Source: Dactylis glomerata
Lineage: Eukaryota > Streptophyta > Magnoliopsida > Poales > Poaceae
DNA length: 64,000 nt
Assembly: GCA_007115705.1 (NCBI GenBank)
Contig: QXEO01000143.1
Location: forward strand, 6,121,434 to 6,185,433
Reading direction: 5' to 3'
Made by a program: the position numbers and the translations under genes. Below the pieces are notes generated by a model. That model was not told the origin of the DNA. It was given only the letters and a program-made list of their open reading frames with translations, and ran no database searches. Numbering within the stretch: position 1 is the stretch's first letter; the number at the start of each line of letters is the position of its first letter. Positions 23,501 through 33,073 of the stretch are shown here, in pieces.

Positions 23501-23712
23501 GGCGTATGTCGCCGCGCCGCCGGTGAAGAGATGGGGATGTGGATGGGGAAAGTTGCGCCATGGTAGGCCACGATTTTATCGCCTGGGAAGGAGAGGGATT
23601 AGCATAATGCGTTTTGTGGGTCCGATCGATCGTATCGCCTCTAGTCCACGCTGTCCTGGCTTCGTCAGCGCGTAACGAGTCCGTAGGTAATTTAGTCCGT
23701 AGGTGTAGCATT
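20529..23712 (+). mobile_element. MULE-like element (3.2 kb) with a deleted FAR1-like gene
   Basis: The left end 'aatgctacacctacgg' is matched in complement by 'ccgtaggtgtagcatt' at the right end. Just inside, 'ttacgcgctgac' is matched by 'gtcagcgcgtaa'. GC-rich inner flanks (20660-21060 and 23060-23560) also share inverted segments around 'gccggcgtacgtcg', pointing to long inverted repeats. I found no clear 9 bp target duplication. The enclosed FAR1-like pseudogene supports a Mutator-like origin. Confidence 0.65.
21280..22288 (+). pseudogene. FAR1/FHY3-like transposase-derived gene, internally deleted
   Basis: The first exon (21280-21531) starts MDDQINNVEESS and contains PELGMAFDSVDDLREYY, the usual start of the FAR1 DNA-binding region. 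Instead of the zinc-finger, MULE transposase and SWIM domains, it jumps to KLKNKRSNAKRKASEND, a C-terminal type sequence, and stops (TAG). Further C-terminal exons follow: about 21756-21833 (...FDFGTRPSNINP...), 21911-21980 (...GDMNPTMTAPIPYGAIQ, with a 2-base loss that shifts the frame), and 22076-22288 (FDFGVSNMNPTMTA... to a TAG). These three exons are tandem copies of one another. FAR1-like proteins are MULE-derived; this copy cannot encode a transposase. Confidence 0.65.
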
Positions 23713-24198
23713 ACTGTCTAGCTGCCAGCCCTTTTTTGAAAGAAAAAAAAACTAGCAGCTTGTACAGCTGTGGACAATCCCACTTCTCAGTGGCATAGCA
23801 CCGGAAGACAGGAACTGAATCCGAGATTGTGACGTGATAGCCAGGGGAAGCTACACATCCGGCATGCAATGCGAGTGCAGTCGCAGGGCCCCATCGGCTT
23901 CCAAAGCAAGCGGCTCGAAATCAAGCATGTCACGTTCCCGAACCAGCTCCAGCTCCCCTCCCCACGATTGGTCCTACAAAAGCGCGGCAGCTGATTTGCT
24001 TTCAGCCCGCAAAGAAGAGAGAAGAGAACAACTAAAGAGCAAAGCAATGGCGAAGAAGCAAGAGAAAGGAAAGCGAGCTCGGCAAAAGCAAAGCGCCGAG
24101 CATCAATGGAAGTTAAAGGGGAGGGGATGAGGAATGTGGATCACAGATTCCATGTCACGTAAAAAGGCGCGTTTGAAGCGACCATTAGACACGCACTT
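23713..24198 (+). other. upstream region of the CLE gene, with a small basic ORF
   Basis: This is the region between the MULE-like element and the CLE coding frame. It contains a 27-codon ORF at 24047-24130 (MAKKQEKGKRARQKQS..., strongly basic) that could be an upstream ORF in the leader or chance. I could not fix a TATA box with confidence. Confidence 0.35.
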
Positions 24199-24498
24199 GT
24201 GTGTCATTATCTAAAGACATGCACTTGCGCGTGTGCTCCAGTGCTATCCCCTTTGCATAAGATCATTCATCTCGCCTGCCAGCAGCCTTGGCATTGTCAC
24301 TGTCATCATGCAACTCTGCCCTCCTCCTCCTCATCTTCTTCTCCTACCTTTGCTTTTCTTTACCACCGACTCCATATAGCGGCGCCCCTGCTTCTGCTAT
24401 CGCTCACCAACGCTAGTCTCTGCCCTGTGGATTTGAAAAGAGAAAACACTGGGTGGAGGGAGAAGAAAGCTGAGAAGCGGAGGAGGATCGCTCCCTAT

Positions 24499-24780
24499 AT
24501 GGGAATACGGCCGGACAGATCGGTAGGGGCATTGGCGTGTTGCAGGATAGCCGTGGTCGTCGTCTTCGTCGTGTGTGCTTCGGTTCTCGTGGTGATGGCG
24601 GCCACGACGAGTGCTGTTAGTGCCAGCTTAGCGCCAGAACATGCCGGTCGAGCCGGCAGCAGAACAACGACGACGAGCTCCCCGGTGGGTTACTCCGGCG
24701 GTGGGATGGCCGGCGAAGACGCGTACCGGAGCAGCAAGAGGAGGATTCCCAAGGGGCCTGATCCTATCCATAACAGGTAA
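24499..24780 (+). CDS. CLE: CLE-peptide precursor (CLE25/26-like)
   Basis: This encodes a 93-residue secreted precursor ending in the CLE core RIPKGPDPIHN plus a final R, followed directly by TAA. The core matches the CLE consensus R-x-x-P-x-G-P-D/N-P-L/I-H-N, with the conserved Pro, Gly, Pro and His-Asn in place, and is closest to the CLE25/26 type (GPDPIHN). The ATG at 24499 gives a short basic start, then a hydrophobic run (about residues 13-40, VVVVFVVCASVLVVMA) as signal peptide, a variable middle, and the basic SSKRR before the core where processing is expected. The longer open frame from 24199 lacks a signal peptide at its start, so I prefer 24499. CLE peptides are extracellular ligands of leucine-rich-repeat receptor kinases controlling stem-cell and vascular fate. 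No intron is needed. An AATAAA lies at 25095. Confidence 0.88.
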   Translation: MGIRPDRSVGALACCRIAVVVVFVVCASVLVVMAATTSAVSASLAPEHAGRAGSRTTTTSSPVGYSGGGMAGEDAYRSSKRRIPKGPDPIHNR

Positions 24781-24876
24781 CCTTGATTGCTTCAAGTTCC
24801 ATGCATGCATGAATGCACTTGTCGTTTTACTTGCCATTCATTCTTCCTCTCTATACCTGTACTGTCATACTTCCTA

Positions 24877-24981
24877 CTCCTTCCGATTCATAATACTTTG
24901 TCGCTGAATCGCATGAATCTAGATACATTATAGAGTGTCTATTCACTCGTTTTAGCGACATGTATTATGGGTCAGAGGGAG
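24877..24981. mobile_element. Stowaway MITE (105 bp) just 3' of the CLE gene
   Basis: CTCCTTCCGATTCATAATA at the left pairs with TATTATGGGTCAGAGGGAG at the right. TA dinucleotides flank it at 24875-24876 and 24982-24983. This is the standard Triticeae Stowaway (Tc1/mariner-derived) structure. It probably lies in the 3' untranslated region of the CLE transcript. Confidence 0.9.
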
Positions 24982-26928
24982 TATTTGATTTTGATAAAGA
25001 AAATTACAAATTTTCCAAGACATTTATCAAGAAGAGGAAGATAATTTAAATCACTGAAATTGAAGATTCCTACATGCTTCAATTTAGTTAACTGAATAAA
25101 TGACACGAACCTGAAAAATGCTCTGTTCTGTGTTGGTGTGTTACTTCTGCCCTTGGTACCTGTATGTATGAGTCCTCTGCTCGTTTGTCAGTTACCATGC
25201 AGTGCATAGAAGTCTAACCATGCTTTCCAAGTACAGCATAAAGAACAGTTGGTCTATAAAAAATTTGTTAGTACATACTTTTCTTCTTCATTCTCTCTAA
25301 TTGAAGGCTTGAAGCAGAGAATGCCACATGACACCTGATAGAACTCCTAGTCCATTGTTCAATTAAAGAGCGGTTGGTACGGTATGGCATTTTGCAAGAT
25401 GAATAAAAGGAACGAAAAGCAAGCGTACCTCTTAGCTAAGCAAATCATTTCTGAAGTCGCTTTACTGACAAGAAGAGTATCAGTGCTCTACTTGTATACT
25501 TCATTCCCATTAGAGACAACAAAGATTCCATTACTAGAACCTTATCCCCCAGCATTTGATGATTTGGTTAGTCCAACCAAAGATTTAGTGTCACACCCAA
25601 ATGATTGGCCAATGTGGTTTTACAATTGTAATTAACCACTAGAAAACAACTAAATGTGTCAGTGGGTCTGACAGATTAGTGTGTGGGAGGGCTTAGCACT
25701 GAGTTAAACAAAACTAAGCAATCCACTAACTAATCATTAGGACCACATTAGGTTCATATGGACATTCTGCACTCACCTTCTCGTCTGACAGAACTGTGCT
25801 TTCAGGCGTGCTGGGAAGACGACGATTGCGCCGCGGCGGAGAGACTAGCGCTATCGATACGACGATCATCCCGCTTACCTCTTATTGGCTTCATCCAGTG
25901 ACCATATATACAGGGAAGGAGGAGGTGTTATAAAATGAGATCCTTGGTTGTGTGGAACAAGGTGACGAGCACAACACTCCTTTAATGTGGATTTTGGTCG
26001 TGGGGGTAATGTACAAAAGTTGCAATCTTCCTTCGCAAGAATTCTGTCATTTTTTGACCGAGGTTTATCCATCAATCTACCTTTCACATATTCTTTGTAG
26101 ATTTCGTTTGAATCTATGGTGACTTTGTCAAAAAATATCTCATTTTGTGTTCGTGCGTGTGTGTCTATTTATCCGGCGCGGATTCTCTGACTTGTCTCTA
26201 ACTTGCCCTCATTGCATGCGGGTCCTACCAAATGAGAGACCCACCTGTCAATGAACCCCAAATCGGACTTGACAAGTCAGAGAATCCCAATCGGTATTTA
26301 TGAAACATGCCGAATTGGCTATCCTTATTCTGAGCATGTATACAGCTAAGCAGGTTGTTGTCTAATTAATAAAATCAGCCATGATGGCTTTCCCTAAAAA
26401 AAAAAGACAGGTTGCTCTGCTGTGTCAGTAAATGAATTTACCGATAAGCTCACTATATAAATTTTTTCTTGCAAAAAGGGAGCATAGCCCCATCTCTGCA
26501 TTGAAACGATGCACAGAGCATTGATTTTACTGCAAAGTTTGAATATCCAAGTTTACAACTCAACTGTTGTTCAAAATGGAGCTCACTATATATATGTTAT
26601 TGATGAGTAGTTATGCAATCCTGGCTTCCGTTTTGCAAAATCCACGCATTAAACACTTCGGCAAAGATCTGTGAATTGTATCGCACGTATGCCACTTTTC
26701 ATTATGTATTTCGTCGCATCCATGACATAGCCGCGTGGCACATACATTGGGCATGAATCTTCTTAACCTGTAAAGCAAAAGAGATGTATGAAAGGAGAGA
26801 AAGGAAGAACTAAAGCTAAGCATCGATGCGCACGGCTCGCGTGTGCGAGTGTGAGACTGGTGCTTCGCCTTTTACTTCTTTTGCTGCAATCGTGTATTTT
26901 GTAGTAATCGAGGAGAGAAAGAATAATA
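24982..26928. other. non-coding stretch downstream of the CLE gene
   Basis: No credible gene. The 84-codon frame at 25384-25635 has no recognisable domain. At 26363-26406 a very short LINE-like tail ('taattaataaaatcagccatgatggctttccc' plus ten A residues) is bracketed by 'caggttgtt' and 'caggttgct', possibly an extremely truncated insertion. The remainder is AT-rich single-copy-looking sequence. Confidence 0.4.
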
Positions 26929-27031
26929 CTCCCTCTGATCCATAATACTCTTCGCTAATACGGATGTATCTATCACTAAAATGTGTCTAGATATATCCAT
27001 ATTAGTGAAGAGTAATATAGGTTGGAGGGAG
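26929..27031. mobile_element. Stowaway MITE (103 bp)
   Basis: CTCCCTCTGATCCATAATAC at the left is matched by a complementary end finishing TTGGAGGGAG. TA flanks both sides (26927-26928 and 27032-27033). The interior is nearly palindromic ('cttcgctaatacggatgta' versus 'tatccatattagtgaag'). Confidence 0.92.
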
Positions 27032-27132
27032 TAAAAGAGTAGCCAGTCATGTATGAGCATCATCCTCATATCGGGTTGAGGAACTTGGAATGTTTCAAAT
27101 TTATAGAAGATAAATGATTATAACAATCACCT

Positions 27133-27912
27133 TTTTTAAAAAAATGGGAGGATGACCCCACCCTCATATCGAAGAGATATATACGATCTTCTTTATTAAA
27201 TTATTCAACAAAGAACGGATAAAGAGCATACATAAAAAAACTTCAAAGCCTCCATAAAACACCTACAAACACGATAATGGGTGAAGATCATGTCAACAGA
27301 GCCTTGTCTAGAAAAACTACGAAATCCCTCAATCAGCTAAACCAGGAATATCGCATACCCCGAGACACCATCTAGGCAAAATGAAAGCGTTCATCTGGTT
27401 TAGCGGACATTTAGCGAGCACCTCATGTACACGCTACAACAGCCATCACCGCCATCGAGCCACCAAGCCATCTTCAAGATCAAGATCCATATAAACTTCG
27501 TCGGTCGACGCCACCATGACGCCAGACGGCGCCCCCTCCCTGCGCGCGCATCGCGCATCTCGGACTGCGCCCTCCGCCGAGACTCCGCGGCACCATGCCG
27601 CCAAGACCCACCGTCGTTGATGAGGGAAGAGACACCCGATCCATCTCAGAGCCACCTCCAGCAAGTGTCTGCCCCAAAAACGATGCCCCATGAGGGAGAA
27701 CGACGCCGCATGTCGCCATTGTCCGATCCGGGAGACCGAGATCTAGGGTTTTCCCAGCTCGGGCGAAAAGGCGAAACAAGGAAGCGATGCACAGGCGCCG
27801 CCATCGTCCGCCATGACCGAAGTCGAACTCGATTTTCACCGGCAGCCATGCCTCGCCATCGGGGACTGATGACAGATCGCGAAATCCACCAGACTAGCCA
27901 CAAACAGGTCAA
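27133..27912 (-). mobile_element. minus-strand LINE-type retroposon without RT
   Basis: On the minus strand the sequence ends in 'aatttaataaagaagatcg...gggtggggtcatcctccc' plus an A-run (the T-run at 27133), a LINE-like 3' tail. The 5' part is GC-rich, with no reverse transcriptase. It resembles the 815-1050 fragment and the longer element at 50454-52283. I found no convincing target duplication, so the right limit is approximate. Confidence 0.5.
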
Positions 27913-27914
27913 CT

Positions 27915-28030
27915 TGGTTGATCCTTCAACTGTAATAAGTACTATAAAACTCCATAATAAATTAATAAAATAGTTGTATGCATCACTTTGATGCAGAGGC
28001 TGGGGACTTCCCCCATTTCTAAAAAAAAAA
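27915..28030 (+). mobile_element. LINE 3'-end fragment with poly(A)
   Basis: The tail 'gtatgcatcactttgatgcagaggctggggacttccccc' followed by an A10 run is the plus-strand version of the LINE tail seen on the minus strand at 28417-28764. Only about 100 bp can be assigned. Confidence 0.5.
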
Positions 28031-28399
28031 CCCTCTGGTGGAGGAGACCGCCACCGCCCCAGGCTTCCTCGTGATGTGGGGCAAGACCAGGAGTGCCACT
28101 ACGAGACGCCATCGAAGCCGGCGATCAACAGCAGTTGCCAACACGCGAGACGACTGCAGCCCGTTAATGTGAATTTCTGGAATTTGAAGCAGACATATTA
28201 TCAGTTGGCCTGTACAAAGTGGAAAGTGGACAAATGCTACATCAAGTTGAAGGTCCGTGCTAGCTCATTTAGTCAAGCGAAGTTTAAGAGAAGCTAATCA
28301 AGGCGGAATTAAATGTTGTAATCGTCTTACTATGGAGAAATATCCTTTATTCTTCTCCTCCTTGACCGGTTTTCCATACATGGCAACACCGGCTAGCAT
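28031..28399. other. non-coding stretch between two retroposon fragments
   Basis: A 73-codon open frame (28076-28297, plus) has no recognisable domain. Nothing else is identifiable. Confidence 0.35.
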
Positions 28400-28416
28400 A
28401 GAAAAATTGTACGTTT

Positions 28417-28764
28417 TTTTTTAGAAATGGGGTGTCCCCGGCCTCTGCATCAATCGATGCACACAGCCGTTTTATTAAAGAGGTTCAAAAGTTATACACG
28501 TAGCATACACCGAACGGGAAGGGTAACAGGTAGCCATCAGCCAACAACGACTCTGCTACAAGCCATCTAAAGATGGAGTACAAAATGTTCCTAAACATTC
28601 TCAATTCTATTAGAATGCCGCCAGCCACCCTGGCTGAAGATAGCCCGAACGACCGCCATCAGTCGTGTGCATCCAGAGTCCATAAACCCCCGCTGGTCTT
28701 CTGGAAGTAGTAGCGCCCAAGAGGTGATCCAGTGAGAAGTTTTGTTGATAACCTGCAAAAAGGG
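28417..28764 (-). mobile_element. truncated LINE/SINE insertion with 17 bp target duplication
   Basis: The 17 bp repeat 'agaaaaattgtacgttt' occurs at 28400-28416 and 28765-28781. The T-run at the left and the following 'ggggtgtccccggcctctgcatcaatcgatgcacacagcc' are the complement of a LINE 3' tail with poly(A), so the element lies on the minus strand. It is about 350 bp long with no coding content. Confidence 0.88.
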
Positions 28765-28781
28765 AGAAAAATTGTACGTTT

Positions 28782-29801
28782 GTTTGCTATCAGGAGTGGT
28801 TTAGTTCTTGCCGTGCCTGCTTGCATTCAACTCGTGTTCCTGATGTTTCCCATTCATGACTATGCTTCTCTCAGATAATAGTACGACTCCTAGCAAGAGA
28901 AAGGAAATTGCAAGCTTTAAATTTTGAAGTGTTGCAACATGGAAGAGCTAGTCAGCTACTTATGGCAAGAAGAGCTAGCCACCAACTTGCATGACGTGTA
29001 AAAGCACATGACAAAATGCTAACACGTAAATGTCAAATGTATTTTATTAACTTTTTTCCCGCACAAACAGAAATGAGCACGATAAGGTGGACGTGGACGT
29101 TTGGCTCATAGGAGCTAAGTACCAGCAAATCGTAGCCGCGCGTTACTTTATGGAGATCTGCGCCAATTAATGCTTCAGTTTTCATTAAATTCCTATACTT
29201 ATGTAATACGCTGAGCTATACTCCAATGTAACGTAAATTGAATGCCTAACCTCGGGACAGGATAGAACATGATAGGAATTAGTGCCACAGCAGCCGCCCA
29301 TGCGCGCATGTATCGGTACGGAGCCTCTGCGTTACTATGCATTTATGATTTATCTGAACCAGAACCAGCTCATCTTCATGGCTGCATGGTGTACGAGTGG
29401 TTTTGAGTAACGCGTTTGTATGACTTTCAGATCCGCGTGGTGTGTATGTTGTACGTCTCATGCACACGAGGTCAGCTGTCTGAGGTTACCTAGCTCTACC
29501 AGGGATAAAAATTAAATTATTGCATGCCATAACATATTACACGGGCACTGGCAATGTAAAAAACACATTGCCAATTGTGGGAAAATTATTACTACTAATG
29601 TAAAAAACATATTGTGAGGATGTTTGGGTACAGTGGTGCATGAGGAGGGCCGGCAAGGTAAAAACACCATTACTACTAAAGCTGGTAAGATATTACAAAT
29701 AGTTTTACTGAAAATAGCTAATTTAACTTGATCTCGCCGTCTCCGCCCGTTCCTTGCTTCAAATGATCTTAAAACAGATGTACAGGACGCACACAAATGT
29801 G
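28782..29801. other. non-coding flank of the large LTR retrotransposon
   Basis: No gene is recognised. The minus-strand open frame at 29512-29853 has a low-complexity, cysteine/proline-rich translation and runs into the LTR, so it is not credible. The flank continues across the retrotransposon at 44764. Confidence 0.4.
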
Positions 29802-29806
29802 GTGAT

Positions 29807-30705
29807 TGTCGGGGGATGACCTCCGGTAGGGTCAAGAGACTAGAAAGATGCAAGGACTACGGTTGACTTTATGCCGGTTGACCAAGGAAGGGCCTGGCCG
29901 GAATATAAGAGCATCGGCCAGGCCGGCATATTTGTATATCCCGGCTGGTGTCCGGATATGTCGGTATAACCGGGATACTTATTGTGGAGTGCCGGCATAT
30001 ACATAGATATGCCGGCCTAACTTGTATGTTATCTCGTGCAGGAGCAGGGTGCCGGATTACCCGACCTTCATAGGTCGATGGTCCGGCATATAGGTCCGGG
30101 ATATGGCCAACGGTCATATCCGGGATACATGAGTCAGCTAAGGTGTTCAATCCCTACAATCAAGGAGGAAGACATCCAAGCATGGAAGCAGTGTATGGTG
30201 GCAGGGTGCACAGTGGAGGTCTACCTACCCTCACTGTGCACAAGTACAGCCCTTACCTCACAGAGGTAAGGTCACAGTTCAAGAGGTACAAGGTACAGGG
30301 GTGTGGAGTCCCATCGAGAGCAATCAGGGAGAAAGTCCTGTTTGGGGTGTAGTTCGTGTCTTCTGGTCTCTTGTGACCGTTGTAACCCTGGCCACCACTA
30401 TATAAGGTGGCATAGGGAGCCCTGGTAAAGGGTGGGTCACTATGTGTTCCTACACTTAGAAATTGATTTTCCTCCTCTAGCAGAGAGCTTGGAAGCACCA
30501 TTGTTGTGTACTCCATCGATCCAAATATATAACCAGTAGAGCAGGAGTAGGGGTGTTATCTCCTTACGAGAGCCCCGAACCTGGGTAGATCTGTGTTCCT
30601 TTCTGTCGTGCTCTTTAGCTCGTTCCCCTCTCCCGAATCCTCCAGCATCTAGTTCGGCCCCCATTTAAGCCATCCTATGGCATATGTTGTTTCACCACGA
30701 CGACA
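29807..30705 (+). repeat. 5' LTR of the Tat-type element
   Basis: 899 bp, starting TGTCGGGGGATGACC and ending CACGACGACA. It carries the element promoter with a TATATAA box at 30399-30405. Its 3' end is followed immediately by the primer binding site. It differs from the 3' LTR at ten positions. Confidence 0.95.
30399..30405 (+). promoter_or_regulatory. TATA box of the 5' LTR
   Basis: TATATAA in the context 'ccaccactatataaggtgg'. It is about 300 bp upstream of the LTR end, a position consistent with U3/R. The 3' LTR has the same box at 44452-44458. Confidence 0.75.
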
Positions 30706-30727
30706 TTTGGCGCCCACCGTGGGGCTG
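30706..30727 (+). other. primer binding site of the Tat-type element
   Basis: TTTGGCGCCCACCGTGGGG follows the 5' LTR directly. The TGGCGCC... start is complementary to a tRNA 3' CCA end. I do not assign the exact tRNA. Confidence 0.8.
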
Positions 30728-30733
30728 ATCGAT

Positions 30734-33073
30734 ATGCTGGGCGGAGTGTTTATTCGGACGGGGTCTGTGATAGCAGCTTCGGGAGTGCGCGTGGTCTCTG
30801 GCCTCGTCCAGAGGCTAGGCTCGCTCAGCTTCGTCAGTGACAACGCTGGGTGTCTCGGCGGCCGGCCGTTCCCCAGGGATGGCCGGATCATGTCTTTCGG
30901 TTCCCACGAGGTGTATGTGGGGACTGAGAGAGTTTGCAGGGAAGAGGTGCTGGTGGCGGCGGATCCTCCGTCGCATCGGCTGGCTCACGCTGGGCGTAGC
31001 GCTCGCTCAGTAGAGTCGGCCGAGGTGATGATGGCCGGCACATCAGTGCCGTCGGCAGATGATGCCGGCAAGGCCGCAGCAGCAGCAGCAGCAGGAGATG
31101 CTCCCCCGGAGCCGCCGAAGGCCAAGAGGTCGGCACGTCCTCCGTTGGAGCGTGTCGAGAACCTGGCCGGCACTTCCGCTGTGCCGGCAAAAGGTCAGGT
31201 GCTTCTTCCCGTCATCGAGCGGCTTCTCGAGCCGGTGCGATCCGGCGATGATCCGGAGCAGGCAAGGGAGGTCCTGGAGGGATCTCGCCAGGCCCTCATC
31301 GACGAGGCCCTGGCCATGCACCAGGAGCGCGAACGGTTTAACCGGCGACTCCGTGAGTATGAAGCAACTCATGGTTTTACTCCCGTGGTAACCCGGCCTA
31401 GCCGGATAGAAGAGGTTAGAACTAGAGGTAGAGATCTTAACACTGAGCTAGGTAAAGATGCTAGAGCTAAAAGTCATACTGCAACTAGTACTGTGCCGAA
31501 GGTAATTTATAGCTCGCCAGTAAAGAACCTTAGAGCAGCAGCAGAGGTAGCTAAGGAATTATCTAATTTGTCCGGTGAAGCACTGCATGAGCAGCAAGCC
31601 CGGCTTAACCATCTTTTGTCTGAAGCTACTAACCAGCAGGAGGCCTTTAAGAAGGCAAACCCAGGTGCCGGGGCATCCCAGTACATTGCGTCGGTAGGAG
31701 GTGCCGACGCAAGGTCGAGGGGCGAAGCTTCGTCCCCGCATCCAAGCGCCCGGCGTGCCGGAAGTGTGACCTCTGGCCGCCGGGATAAGCAGATCCAAGT
31801 GTATGACCCGGCAATTGCCGGAAAGCAGGCAATAGTTCAGAAGAGTGCCGGCCAAGCTGACAAGTATGTCGGCGGCAAGAATGCTGGTCAGAATGTGCCG
31901 GCTGGGCATAGGACAGTTTCAGCCGGTGGTGGCCGGAGTAACAGTGCAGTCCGGCGTCAGCAGCAGGGCGCCGGAGGTGCAGCACAACAGCAAGGTGCAG
32001 GTCAACCGGGACATCGGGAAGATGATGGCAATTCCGCCCTTGTCAGGGCGGGATATCAGCAGCAACACCAGGAAGGCCGGCACAGTGAGCAGTATCAGCC
32101 GGAGCAGCAGCAGGAGAAAGTGATCGCGGGCCCAATTGCATCCCGGCTAGGACCTCGGTCCTTAGCAGCAAGTGATGCGCGCTTCAAGCTGGATAGGATT
32201 CACCAATCGGAGTTGGTGGAAAGGCAAGGAGCTCCGGGTCCTATGTGCTTTGGACCCCGGATTATGGGTGAGCCGGTACCTTACTACTTCCAGCTCGCGC
32301 GTGGCGCGAGGACATACAACGGCAGTACAAAGCCGGAAGATTGGTTGGAGGATTACTCCACCGCAGTGAACATTGCCGGAGGAAACCTCAGATGGGCGGT
32401 ACGATATGTACCGCAAATGCTAGAAGGACCAGCCAGGATATGGCTGAACAATCTGCCGGCCGGAAGTATCAACGGCTGGGTTGATTTTGAAGAGCAGTTT
32501 GTGTCAAACTTCACCAGTACATATAAGAGGTCGAACCGTCCTCAGCAGCTGGCTAACTGCCGGCAAGGAGTGAATGAGACCGACCGTGACTACCTGACCA
32601 GGTGGTGCACATTGCGCAATTCCTGCGAAGGAGTTGTGGATCAGCAGGCCATCATGTGGTTCGCTCATGGGTGCCGGCATGGCACCATGTTGTGGCAAAA
32701 GCTTCAGAGGGAAATGCCGGCCACGTTGGCCGAAACAATCAAGATTGCCGATAGTTATGCTCTGGGAGACCCCATGCAGCCCACCCTTGATTCACAAGGA
32801 CAGGGGCAGACTCAGGGGAACACCATCAGCGCCGGGAGACCAGGGCAATACTATCGCTCTGACAACCGGAACAAAAGAAGAGATGAAAGGCCGGATTACC
32901 GGTATGGAGCGGCACAAGTAGCTGCTGTGGAGGAAGAGCAAGAGGGCGCCGGCAGTAGCCAGCGTCCGAGATATGAGGGCAATCAGCAGCCGCAGCAGCA
33001 AGCGCAGCCCTTCCAGAAGAAGAATGTCTGGATCAACAAGAATGCCGGCGGAGCCGCCGGACAGAAGAAGTAG
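30734..33073 (+). CDS. gag: gag polyprotein of the Tat-type element
   Basis: This is the capsid protein that would form the virus-like particle. The frame is open from 30677, inside the LTR. The first ATG after the primer binding site is 30734, and another plausible start is 31028 (MMAGTSVPSADDAGK). The first ~480 residues are Ala/Gly/Gln-rich with charged helices. The retrotransposon gag domain lies near residues 530-690 (YNGSTKPEDWLEDY..., RIWLNNLP, WVDFEEQF, TDRDYLTRW). The frame ends in TAG at 33071, but a zinc-knuckle-like sequence (CVFH...HLTRNC) follows in the same frame after this stop, so the TAG probably truncates gag and is more likely a mutation than the natural end. Confidence 0.88.
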   Translation: MLGGVFIRTGSVIAASGVRVVSGLVQRLGSLSFVSDNAGCLGGRPFPRDGRIMSFGSHEVYVGTERVCREEVLVAADPPSHRLAHAGRSARSVESAEVMMAGTSVPSADDAGKAAAAAAAGDAPPEPPKAKRSARPPLERVENLAGTSAVPAKGQVLLPVIERLLEPVRSGDDPEQAREVLEGSRQALIDEALAMHQERERFNRRLREYEATHGFTPVVTRPSRIEEVRTRGRDLNTELGKDARAKSHTATSTVPKVIYSSPVKNLRAAAEVAKELSNLSGEALHEQQARLNHLLSEATNQQEAFKKANPGAGASQYIASVGGADARSRGEASSPHPSARRAGSVTSGRRDKQIQVYDPAIAGKQAIVQKSAGQADKYVGGKNAGQNVPAGHRTVSAGGGRSNSAVRRQQQGAGGAAQQQGAGQPGHREDDGNSALVRAGYQQQHQEGRHSEQYQPEQQQEKVIAGPIASRLGPRSLAASDARFKLDRIHQSELVERQGAPGPMCFGPRIMGEPVPYYFQLARGARTYNGSTKPEDWLEDYSTAVNIAGGNLRWAVRYVPQMLEGPARIWLNNLPAGSINGWVDFEEQFVSNFTSTYKRSNRPQQLANCRQGVNETDRDYLTRWCTLRNSCEGVVDQQAIMWFAHGCRHGTMLWQKLQREMPATLAETIKIADSYALGDPMQPTLDSQGQGQTQGNTISAGRPGQYYRSDNRNKRRDERPDYRYGAAQVAAVEEEQEGAGSSQRPRYEGNQQPQQQAQPFQKKNVWINKNAGGAAGQKK

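Noticed and set aside
25384..25635. 83-codon plus-strand frame downstream of the CLE gene
   Set aside because: No domain and no splice or promoter context; composition is like the surrounding AT-rich DNA.
29512..29853. 113-codon minus-strand frame at the left edge of the retrotransposon
   Set aside because: It crosses the LTR boundary and target duplication, so it cannot be an ancestral gene.
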